From Tieghemiomyces parasiticus (taxonomy: Eukaryota > Kickxellomycota > Dimargaritomycetes > Dimargaritales > Dimargaritaceae): a stretch of DNA of 21,363 nt. A model generated the notes under the pieces. The model searched no databases, was not told the DNA's origin, and was given only the letters and a program-made list of their open reading frames with translations. Positions 1 through 9,300 of this stretch are shown here, piece after piece. Position 1 is the first letter of the stretch. Each line of letters opens with the position of its first letter. A program made the position numbers and the translations under genes. The stretch lies in NCBI GenBank assembly GCA_027575765.1, contig JANBPT010000836.1, positions 1 to 21,363 of the forward strand, given 5' to 3'.

Positions 1-391
1 AGCGATTGAAATTGCTGTGCAACCCCAGGTCCCTGCACAGGACATTGCAACTGGTACTAGGGGAAGTGCGGCAGGCATGGGCTAGTTGGTCAGTAGTCAA
101 TCAAGGGTTTTTCCCCAGCCATCTCAGAGTCATGTCCCCATAACGTCCTCCAATGTCATCTGATGGGCAGCCAGGACGAGGGTCGTCTGGAAAGGAGTGG
201 TGACCTGTGCGAAAGCAAGTCAGCCACCTGTAGATGGTGGAGTAGCTAGAGGCAGCCGGGCCCAGCTTGGAAGGCAAAGCAGTTAGAATACTATCTGCCT
301 TGCGGTTCTCCAGATAGTAATTGTAGGTAAGGACTCGTACGTCACGCCTGGTTAATTTGGGTGGAGTGGGGGAGGGGCTTTTAAAAGACAT
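1..391 (-). pseudogene. mariner/Tc1-type transposase fragment, nonsense-mutated, truncated by window edge
   Basis: An ATG at 391 opens a 96-codon frame ending in TGA at 103-101. The same frame then stays open to base 1 for about 33 more codons. The first part has the features of the Mos1-type N-terminal helix-turn-helix (HTH_48): a YRWL helix followed by FRTGHHSFPDDPRPGCPS, which matches the family pattern W-x3-FR-x-G-x2-S-x2-D-x-PR-x-G-R-PS, with the usual GRPS changed to GCPS. After the stop the frame reads TDQLAHACRTSPSTSCNVLC and then RDLGLHSNFNR. This looks like the second mariner HTH (P-S-x-S-x2-x-L-x-R-x-LG-x-S). One substitution therefore separates two DNA-binding subdomains in one frame, and the DDE/D catalytic domain would lie outside the window. 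Most likely a decayed DNA transposon. A host-domesticated HTH protein ending at the TGA is possible but less likely. Confidence 0.72.
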
Positions 392-2031
392 GATGAATAG
401 TTAGAAAAAAGCAAGATGTGAAGTCAGAAATGGTTCAATCCTGGAATGGTTTATACCAATCGACTCGGCGTCGTTGGTTCTCCTAGGTTTTATCTGAAGC
501 ACTGCGGCCTGATACCTCCAGTTTAACATTGTTTGCCGATTATGTGTCACCCATAACTAATACTCTTTATTTTGTAAGAATACTCCTACCATACTATCAA
601 TAATGGCTAGCTAACCGCCCCCAAACTGTAGAGCTCTTTTCGGGTCTGGTTTTATAAAGGTTCTTGGCCACTTGCTCTATTATGTAGTAGGCTCATTTAA
701 GGTTGGATACCACTTCCGATTTTCTGGATGGCACCTGGAAAGGGTAGCCTTGTTTGATCCATGGCCGAGGCTTCCGTCCATAACCTGTTGAAATTAGCAT
801 GGACTAAGCCCCCATACTATTCCAGACATTCCTATTACTTCTTTTGTACGAGGTTCTATATGCCTTGGTCCTATTCTGAGACTTTATGCCATAGTTAAAG
901 CTACCTAGAGGATACTAAAGTCTAATTATCTGAAGTACTTACTAAAAGCGGAACATGTTAGGGGGGTTTTGTGATTGAAGTGATAGATGTCGTTTGTTGA
1001 GTAATGATCGCGCAGGGTCTATTATACTTGAAGGATGTCCTGCATTATTCGTAGAGGCTACCACTGGGTTAGGAGGGCACCTAAGGACGACGGTGCGTGG
1101 TGAGACTAGCGCCAAGGCGAATATGAAGACGGCTGTAAGGCTGTCGGATCAATAAAGGGAGTATATGGGTGGAAGGTAAGCCCTAAAAGGATAGAGGTAG
1201 AGGCGCTTGTTGAAAAGGAGCGAAGTACAACAGATTAGAGGAGGTTGGCGCCGCTGTAAAAGGATAGCGGGTGTATGAAATAATGGAAGATAGGTAGAAA
1301 AAGGTCGAAGTTTCGCAACTGCTCGGATCGGTAGTTTTGGGCGTGGCACTCTTGTTAGTTGTTGTCCCCTGTTCTATGTTGACGTGCGCCACACGCCATT
1401 TCTCGTTGGGCCCGATCCTTGTGTAAGGCCCTAGCCGCTTTTATTGTCACCTTGGGGCCCTATTCTAGCTACGCTGAGCACCATAGAAACCGCCAAAGCG
1501 CTCAATATCACGTCAAGTAATCTTTCTATACAGAGCACACTGCTTTGTCTGTTACGGAAACAGTGTACTACCTGACTTCACTGAATGTCACCGAATACGC
1601 TGGATGGTCATCAGGGTTTTTACAAGCTTCCTGAACTCGACGCAAGTTGGGTTGTCCATTAGCCTAGGGTGTGCACGGCAAACCCAGGTGTGGAGGATTT
1701 CTACCGTGCCACTGGGCAGGGCAGGGACGTGTAGCGGCAGTCGACTGGAACACAGAGTTCATAGCGATCGGCTCTGTTCGTGTCGGAAACGATTACCATT
1801 GAAGTTTGACCTGACTGAGGCATCTGCGTTCCCAAACCATCCTAAAGAACTTCCACAACCTGGCATGTAGTCGTAAATTTCGTGAGCCTCGGTCATACCT
1901 TCGACTTCATTACAGCCGTCTTTTAGATTCTCCGACCCGACCTCGCCTCGCTTTCACTTCATTTTACCATTGGCGATCTACCTCTACCACTGCATTCCTC
2001 CCCCTCCCCTCCCTTAACTGGCTAACCGGCC
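392..2031. other. non-coding stretch between the transposase relic and INTS7
   Basis: AT-richer, stop-dense DNA on both strands. The longest frames (about 66 to 88 codons, at 1149-1392 minus and 1604-1870 plus) show no family motif or coding-like composition. The last 130 nt become pyrimidine-rich (TCCCCCTCCCCTCCC just before the INTS7 ATG) and contain a reverse CCAAT element (CCATTGG near 1967). That is what one expects of a fungal-style promoter and 5' leader for INTS7. No TATA box is obvious there. Confidence 0.5.
455..478. repeat. imperfect inverted repeat (hairpin) upstream of the transposase relic
   Basis: ACCAATCGAC (455-464) and GTCGTTGGT (470-478) are inverted copies differing by one extra T, around a 5-nt loop. 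It lies 64 nt upstream of the transposase ATG. It may be part of a degraded terminal repeat or may be chance; no matching partner is visible in the window. Confidence 0.35.
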
Positions 2032-5000
2032 ATGCAGAGCAGCCTTCCGTTGACAACCCTGGGCCCGTTACCTGGCTTGGGCCGGCGCTCTGCCACATCT
2101 CAGCTGGACAGTTTCGGCGTGACCAAGACCGTAGGGGCACGCACGTCGGACGCGGCCTTCAAACGACTTCTTGAGCTTGAAGCGGCCTGTCGGTCGGCCA
2201 AACTAGGCGCCCAAGTGCGGGCCGTTCTCGAATTCGAGCGCCTCTTCCGGCAGTGCCCTTTCCCGCTCGTAGTCAACACAGGGTTCCTTAAGCTCACCGA
2301 ACTATTCCGTTCGAGTCCCAACGGGCTACGCTACTTTTTGCTCCAGACCTTCTTCCGCCTTCGGCCCTACCTGGACCGCGTGCTCAGCGACAGCGAACTG
2401 GCTCGTCGGGTGCTGGCGGTGTTAGGTATGACGGATCCACTGGCCCGAATTTTGGCGCTGCGTACCTTGGGTTGCTTGGCACCACGGTTGCGCAACCGGT
2501 TGGATGTACAGCACGCGGTCCTGCGGCGCATGTCGTCCACCCACCCGATCGAGGCCGCGGCAGCCATTCATGCCGCCGACCAACTCTGTCAATACTCCCC
2601 AACATTCCCCAAGACCCTGTGGCTGACCCTGGTGCATTTGATCAACGATCAGCGTACGCCCGATGTAGCCAAGTGCCGTCTCATATATATCCTGCGACAT
2701 ATGCACAGCGACCCCGTCCTGGCCGAACCGGCCCGGAAGCTCTGCGGTCGGTGGTTGAATCGGCCGACCCACTCCGAACTGGCCCTCTACGTGCTCAAGA
2801 CCGCTGTGCACCTGGCTGCCCATACCCTCGTCGACGTGGATGAACTGGTCGACAGATTGTTTGGGTATCTCCACCCAGCTGCCATCCAGACCGTTCCACC
2901 GCTCTGGCGCCGCGAGGCTCTGGTGTGTCTGATCCAGCTTATCCCACGGGCCACTCGCCATCCAGTCAGGCACCTTTGGTGGCTCGGGGAGAGTATACGT
3001 ACCGTACGCGCTGATCCGCAGTCCGTCAGACTTGCTTTCCGCGCCCTCGACAAATGGCTGGGCCGCCCGGACCTTCCCGCTCTGACGCCCAGCGAAATTC
3101 CGCGCTGGTGGACCCTGATTGATCATTGCGAAGCCTGGGTGGTGGTGCCTTCCTCTGTCCTCCCCACCGACGCTGGTGAGGGTGGCGCGGTGAGCAAGTT
3201 GCCTGACCATGCATCTCCCCTCCGGGCCGCTGCCACATTGGTGACCTTGTATCGCACCACACCCGTCATAGCCCCGGCCCCCGTTCCCGTCGACCGGGCG
3301 GCCCGCACGCTACGGAGACTTGCCACCCTCCTTGTCGAACTTTTACGTGCCGAGCACACTGCGGCCAGACGCCGAGCAATTCGCGAAGCCTTTGGTCACC
3401 TTGACCGGCTGGGTGAGCTCACCACACCTGACGTACGGGCCGCCGTCGTCAGTGACCTGATCGGGGCCTACGAACGTGTGCCGACCGGTGTGCGGCTGGA
3501 ATTTGACGCCAAGGTGTTCCGCCTGGCCCGGCACCTCGAAACCCTCCCGGCGTACGCGACGGCTGCCGACCTTTGGCTTGCCCGGAACAGTGCACAGGTA
3601 CCCGCAGCCCACCGTCTGCAGGTGGCGGCCCACGTCCTACTCGCGGAGCATTCGGCCGCGACGCACCAATGTGCTGACGAAGACGACAACCGTGAGCGAG
3701 TATGCCACCTGGCCTTCCGGGCCCTACTTGACAGCATGCCCCGTGACGGCGATGTGTATTTGGTTGCCTACCGCTCCCTCCGCGTCTTGGCGCAGGCCGG
3801 CTACTGGCGACCCGTAGACGATCTCCTAGACCTGCTCAACACGGCCCAAGTTGAATCGCCCGCGGTGGCACTCTGGCGTACGGCGCTCGGTCATGTACAG
3901 GGCGCCGAGACCCTTTTGCTACCAGACACTGCGGCTTCCCCCAGTTCCTCCGCCCGGACCCCGGTGTCCACCACCTTACTCACCTATCACGCTGAAATCT
4001 CGCGCGCCCTCGCCGTCCTACACGCCATGGAGAGTCTGGGGCATCCACGCCGGTTCCAGATCTGGTTTCTCGAGTGCCACCGCGACCTCCGTGAGCTTTG
4101 CCGGCGTGCCCTCTTCCACCTACAGGTTCCCGCGGACGTGGGGGCCACCACCGCTGTAATGGTCGATACGTACGCACTGGGAGTCGTGACGGAGGATTTG
4201 TATCGGCTCATTCATCGCTTAGTGTGTCTCCGGCGTGGATTCCCGGCCCTGGACGCGACGGCCCACCAGGCGCTGGCTACGTATCACTTAGTAGCCACTA
4301 TGCTAGTATACCAGCTGTGTCACCGGGCCCGGTCGGAGTGTGACTACAACAAGGACAGCCCACGAATTGAGACCGTTGCTGATCCGGCCGTTGTGGCTTA
4401 TTACCGTAGCATTCTCGATGCTGAACCTCGTGCGGAAATTAATACGGTTGCCAATTCCACGGGGGGAGACTCTATGGAGGTCGATGGGGACGGGGACCCG
4501 GATCTGGACGCGGCAGTATCCGAATTACCGGCGGACCCGGAATCACCACTACGCCACTCACAGCGTGGCTCCGCTGATCGGTTGGCCTATAAGCTGGCCC
4601 GACTGCTACCGTTCGATCTTCAAGCCGAAACGCCCCCGAGTGATGCGGTTCTGTGCGAGGCCTTGGAGCTGGTGGGTACCTCATCCCTCCAGCTGCCCCC
4701 GTACTGGTTCAATAGTCCACAACTGTTTGACCTTGAGGTAAATATGCTATCCCATTAGCTTTGTACATGCGCGCTTAACCCTATGGCCTCCCTCGGCCGA
4801 AATACTGCACTCGTATAGCAGCACAAGAACCTACCCACTTACTAACCTTACCGTCCCTGTGGCACTTCCTTCCATCACTACTGCCAACCCTGTTGACCCA
4901 CCTTTTTTTTACGTGATGTAGTTGAGCGCCGACGCCAAGACCACTGTGCACGGCGCTCCCTTGATGGCGCAGCGCGACCAGCTCTATACGGTCAAGCTCG

Positions 5001-5410
5001 AAGGCTTCCTGCAGTCAACAGACGGGGTTGCCCAGCCCACCCCGGGCCCGGTGACGCAGTTCACGGCCATCGAGATCCTCAGCGTCGTCAGTGTCCAGCC
5101 AACGTTGGACATGACCGATCTCGACCTCATGGCAAACCTGTACCAGCATTTTTTAGGCGCCGAACAAGTCCCACCCATTCCAGGTGCGATCAGTTCACCG
5201 GCTCTGCACCGGTTTGCCGTCCACCAGGGTGCGTTCCGCGGGGAACTCCTCATCACCCTGCCGATGCACCTTCCCACTGACGCCAACCGGGTGGTCCACG
5301 TTCATGTCTGCTGTGCGCTTACCAATGAAGCTGCCTGCCGGCCGTACCTCACCAATACGGCGCTGACCCTGCCCATCCAGATCGAGCCGCCGACCTCGAT
5401 AGCTCTTTAG
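2032..5410 (+). CDS. INTS7: Integrator complex subunit 7 (two exons, 1064 aa)
   Basis: INTS7 is a scaffold subunit of the nuclear Integrator complex, which cleaves and attenuates RNA polymerase II transcripts (snRNA 3' ends, promoter-proximal RNAs). Exon 1 is 2032-4737 (902 codons) and exon 2 is 4922-5410 (162 codons plus TAG). They are joined in phase 0. The N-terminus carries the family signature in order: SAKLGAQVRAVLEFERLF (55-72), PFPLVVN then FLKLTELF (76-92), TDPLARILALRTLGCLA (134-150) and YILRHMHSDPVLAEPARKL (219-237). These align column by column with remembered animal INTS7. The rest of exon 1 reads as an alpha-solenoid of Leu/Ala-rich helices up to about residue 800, then an acidic linker. 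Exon 2 holds the beta-rich C-terminal domain, opening YTVKLEGFLQ, equivalent to the VxVKVEGVxQ strand of animal INTS7. Human INTS7 is 962 aa. The ATG at 2032 follows a pyrimidine-rich leader. Confidence 0.88.
4738..4921 (+). other. INTS7 intron 1 (184 nt, phase 0)
   Basis: Donor GAG|GTAAAT at 4738. Acceptor GATGTAG ends at 4921, preceded by a run of eight T. A branch-point-like TTACTAAC lies at 4839-4846, and a closer TTGAC at 4893-4897. Without splicing the frame stops after six extra codons (TAG at 4756-4758). Splicing is needed to reach the C-terminal domain, whose first codon is TTG (Leu), so it is not an independent start. Confidence 0.8.
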
Positions 5411-5875
5411 CCGCTCGGGCACTTTGGAAGAGGGAAGGATACATGCCGGCCACCGCCACAGCTAATGAAGCACACCAGTTGGTTGGGATATCTGTGCCAG
5501 ACAAGTGGTATCGCATCTATAAATACACCTTGGCTGCAATGCTCAATATGAATCTATGTTAGGGTATATTGATTTTTAAATATCATAGTACAGTGTTGGA
5601 TTGGTTACCAACGTAGGAGCCTGTTGACAGAAGTAGTGTTGCGGGGAAGGATACGAAGAAGGATTAACAACCGAAAAATAAAGCAGGAAGGTCCATATAC
5701 AAGGGGAAAGAGAAGAAACATAATTCATAAGGGGGGAAGGGTATGGCATGGACAACTGAAGTCAAGCCCCTTCACCATTCAACCGAGCAGACAGAGTGGA
5801 CTGCGGCTGAAGCCCAAAGGGCGGTGAAATACAAAGACATCAGGGATAGTGGAGGGAAGGAGGACAAAAGCCGGT
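5411..5875. other. 3' intergenic region between convergent INTS7 and the secreted-protein gene
   Basis: No coding signal. Two AT-rich stretches are present (TCTATAAATACA near 5516, TTTTTAAATATCATAG near 5572). An AATAAA hexamer at 5677-5682 could serve as an INTS7 polyadenylation signal, 267 nt after its stop. The two genes converge here, so 3' ends of both transcripts should lie in this stretch. Confidence 0.4.
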
Positions 5876-6319
5876 TTACTCCTCAGTCTTAATCTTCCCG
5901 CCGAGATCCACCATACCAGAGCCAACCTTGTTGGTGACATCCTTAGTGGCCGCTGAAATACCCTCCTTGACTTGCTCGGTCTTTTCCGAGACGGCCGCTA
6001 CGGCCTTCTTGCCTTGTTCAGTCGCGACATCGGCAGTCTTAGTGGCGACATCACGGACGCCAACGAACGGCAGTTTGATCAAGTTGCCGGCGGCCTGCAT
6101 AGCATTCTTTAAGGAGCTATAGAGTAGGTATGCCGCACCGCCGCCAGAAGCCATGGCCTCGCTTGTGTGGCTGGCGATCTCCCCAGCAACGTCGCCCGTC
6201 GTAGAGCGGGTATTCTCCTTTTCGACACTGACGGCACCCTCAGGTGTCGGATGGGCCTGGACGCTTAGGGTGGCGAGGGCCACGACGGCGAGGACGATAA
6301 AGGTGGAGCGGAGCTGCAT
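5876..6319 (-). CDS. small secreted protein with five 11-residue amphipathic repeats (LEA/synuclein-like)
   Basis: 147 aa, no named orthologue recognised. The start is the ATG at 6319, because it directly opens a classic signal peptide: MQLR followed by a hydrophobic core FIVLAVVALATLSVQA (7-22), with likely cleavage before HPTPEG. An upstream extension of this frame has no such logic. Residues 23-60 are polar and acidic. Residues 63-86 form a mildly hydrophobic helix (AYLLYSSLKNAMQAAGNLIK, then LPFVG). Residues 91-145 divide into exactly five 11-mers with no gap. Column 5 reads T,A,V,V,L and column 9 reads A,V,I,V,I, while Lys/Glu/Thr/Asp fill the polar face. This is the hendecad pattern of LEA group 3, synuclein and apolipoprotein helices, which bind lipid or protect against drying. 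Function here is inferred only: an extracellular or cell-wall protein with a membrane- or stress-related role, or an effector-like secreted protein. Confidence 0.72.
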   Translation of the reverse strand: MQLRSTFIVLAVVALATLSVQAHPTPEGAVSVEKENTRSTTGDVAGEIASHTSEAMASGGGAAYLLYSSLKNAMQAAGNLIKLPFVGVRDVATKTADVATEQGKKAVAAVSEKTEQVKEGISAATKDVTNKVGSGMVDLGGKIKTEE

Positions 6320-9300
6320 GGTGGATACGAGTGAAGGGAGGGAAGGGGAGAGGGGAGAAATAGGGAACCGGAAGAACCGCAGGCAGTTGGCTGAAGACTC
6401 GACAGAAGTAGAGTTAGGCGGATATCTAAGCACTTTAGGCCTTGTGGAAGAAGAGGCGTGAAAGATGGTGAAAAAATATTCGAGCAGTGGAGTACTGGTG
6501 GGGGTCTGGAGAGCAAAGAGGCAGGGGGAGAGAGAGAGAAGATGGCTGGGATGTGAGTTGACGGTGGAGGGGCGAAACTTCCGGGTTTATGTATTGCCTG
6601 GGGAACGCTGGCCACTCCACCAAGCCGGGCAGGGTTCGGTGGCGAAGATGGCAGCTGCGGGTGGGTTTGAAGGGACAATAACACCAGTGCATCGCTAGCG
6701 TGTTGCTGCGGGGCGAAGAAGAGGAAGGCCGTGGTGGCCGGGTAACCGCGTAGCTGAGGGGTGGAAGGCGCCGAAAGGATAAGCGAGAGAGGGTGTGTGG
6801 GTGAGTGAGTGAGTCACAGTAACCCCGGCAACCTAGAATTCGGGATCCATCCGGGCTCCGCTTTTCGATAGGTGTTAGGCGTGCACATAGCGGGCCCTTG
6901 TCGGCCCGATCCCCCCCTCCAATTATCCATTTTCTTCGTTTTCAAGCGCAGTCCCTGCGAGCTCCTCTGCTTGACTTTGGCGTCGCTGAAATGGGCAGGG
7001 AGGACCCCGTCCACGAGAACAGACCGGTGGAAACGGCGAATAGACGAGGTAGGGAACCCGACGGTTACCCGACTTCGCTGGACAAACGAATGGGCGGTCT
7101 TCGCGGTATACCTGCCCCTCATCGTCTCACCCTCTCCCTTGCCTGTACGGCCTCCTAGGAACCTTGGCCGCCTCTCCCTATGACCCTCGCTGCGGATACG
7201 GCCTACAAGATGAGACACCCCCTTCTCCCCTTCAACCGCCCGTTTATTTTTTCAGTGCCCTTCGGAAACAACCGCATTGATGCATGAGTATGTCCACGTT
7301 CTTCTCTATGCCGTATCATACTCGAAAGACATGGATAGAAACCCAGCTTGAATTTTGGTACCGGCCTGTTCCATACAACTGGCGTTGGTTACAACACAGG
7401 AATATTATTGGCAGGCAGCATATGGCTAAAAAAGGTAAATAAGGGCAGACCGCGCAATGGGGAAAGAGTAGCAGTTTTGAGCAGTGGAAGGGGAGACGAA
7501 AAAATCAAGGAGGGACGATAAACGGTTGACCGAATTCCAGGTGAGCTTGGGACCCGTTGCCCTTATCGGATAAAGCATCTCTTTTAACGCCCATGCTGTG
7601 GGTGCGGTGGTTTCGGTGTCCGTCTTTCACAGCCGCATCAGTGACTAGGACAGCGCGATTAGTCCGTTTGTTTCACCTACCAAATGCGGTCTACTCGAAC
7701 AGCACAGTTCCAATTCTACCGTCGTCTGTACTCTTTTGGATAGTTTATTTTTAATATATATATATATACCTGGGGTCTAAAGACCAAAGAAGAGTGTAAA
7801 GTCTAGAATTACAGGAACTCTAAAGCAACATTGGAAGGGACCGAGGCACCTGGTCCAAGGGTGTGGGTGGAACGGAAGCTAACGGGTAGAAGGAAGCCAA
7901 AGCTAGCATACCGGGTAACATCTATACCGAGTGAGGGAGGGTGGGCAGAGGGAAAGATATCCCAATGACGAGTTGACACATTTGGTCTCACCATTTATCG
8001 TCATGGTTTCATCAGTAGAATTGACGCTGTCGGCCTTAATCTATTATTGAGTTTCCAGACAACCACGTTTAACACGTCGGCAGCCCCATTTTAGACCTTA
8101 CACACACACCATCCACCGGTTCCAACAATTGGGCCTGATAGTGGATGGTCTGTAGCCGTTAACTCATGTTAAACAGTGCTGGCCAATGATGATAAACCAT
8201 ATGCGAAGGACCCTGCAGCAGTATCAACTATTGAGATAAAATACCCCATTGGAAACTCGGGGGTTTATCAGCGTGTTGGCCGCTCAACCATTGACCACGA
8301 AATAGTATGAAATACGAGGAACCCAAGGCGCAATCGGCGGAAATGGTGGTATGGTTGTATGGCTGTATGGTGAACGGCAACCAAACGACGCACTATTCGC
8401 GATAAAGATCTAGAGGGAAGTGGAACTCGTAAAGCCCTTAGACTGTGATTGGTCGATGCCTTTATTTTAAGGCGTAGTAAACCAGAAGAAATAACACATA
8501 CCAACACAATACAGGGAGGTGTTTAGGTGGGGCTGTGACGAAGGCGGAAAAGGTTATGTCGTATATCGGTGCCTCCGCTCTCGTGCCGTACTCGCCGCGG
8601 TCTGGGACCCCTGGGCGGCTATGGCAAAGGAACACAAACTAAAAGGGGGCAGGGGAAATCTCGACCATTGCGAGTGGCTGGTTGGTAGCCGACACCCCGT
8701 AGCAGTACAACGACAAGGGCATTCGATTGGGCTGTAAAGTAAATAGAAGGGCCTTGGGCCACTGGTCAGCTTGACCTTCTGCTTTAACTGCCGTCACCCT
8801 CCCTTTCCCACCTTCCTTCCTTACCCACCGGTTACTGTGCTGCTTTGTTCAATTATCGTTGCTACGACAAGGTCAGCATCGATTGGGTCGTTCGTGCGGC
8901 CCATACCCCCAGGCTTCCACGGGGGGAGGTTCGGAATTCTGTCTATACTGGGACCCTCCCTCCTTCTACGCTGCCCTCCCTCGCCCAATGGAAGCTAGCC
9001 AGAGCTTTCGGCGGATATGGACTACCTATTCTCCACCCACCCCACGCCAATTTCACTCCTCCTTCCCCTGGGCGGAAAGGGGGAGCTGGGGAGGAGAAGA
9101 CATGCCGACGTGTGCCTTTAGGGAAAGTCTGGTCACCATATCCACCCGCTTCACCAAATCTAGCCGCCGGTAATCCAAGCGATGTGGCGTACTTGCTACA
9201 ACGGTCAATTGGCTATCTCTTGGCTAGTTAAAGGTTAAATGGGCGGTGCTCAAAATGGGGCCATCGGTCCACCAACTCCTGCTCAAGCTTTGCATGTTAA

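Noticed and set aside
432..446. tRNA B-box-like GGTTCAATCC (plus strand), and a similar GGTTCGATC on the minus strand near 14329
   Set aside because: The flanking bases do not form a five-pair T-stem and no acceptor or anticodon arm can be built in either case.
1604..1870. 88-codon plus-strand frame upstream of INTS7
   Set aside because: No recognisable domain, composition not like the neighbouring genes, and no supporting promoter or splice signals.
2422..3210. Long 262-codon open frame on the minus strand
   Set aside because: It lies wholly antisense to the INTS7 solenoid exon, follows its GC-rich third-position pattern, and shows no family motif.
4922..5410. Independent small gene of 162 aa after INTS7
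   Set aside because: The frame has no ATG at its start, begins exactly at a splice acceptor, is in phase with exon 1, and encodes the INTS7 C-terminal domain.
6810..6816. TGAGTCA, an AP-1/Gcn4-type site
   Set aside because: It is created by a GAGT microrepeat, lies nearly 500 nt from the nearest start codon, and a 7-mer is expected by chance in this length.
6814..7218. 134-codon minus-strand frame overlapped by two plus-strand frames
   Set aside because: Basic, low-information sequence with no motif; mutual overlap of three frames suggests a chance lack of stops in GC-rich DNA.
8845..9231. 128-codon plus-strand frame after a pyrimidine-rich patch
   Set aside because: It starts at TTG rather than ATG, overlaps equally long frames in other registers, and resembles no protein family.
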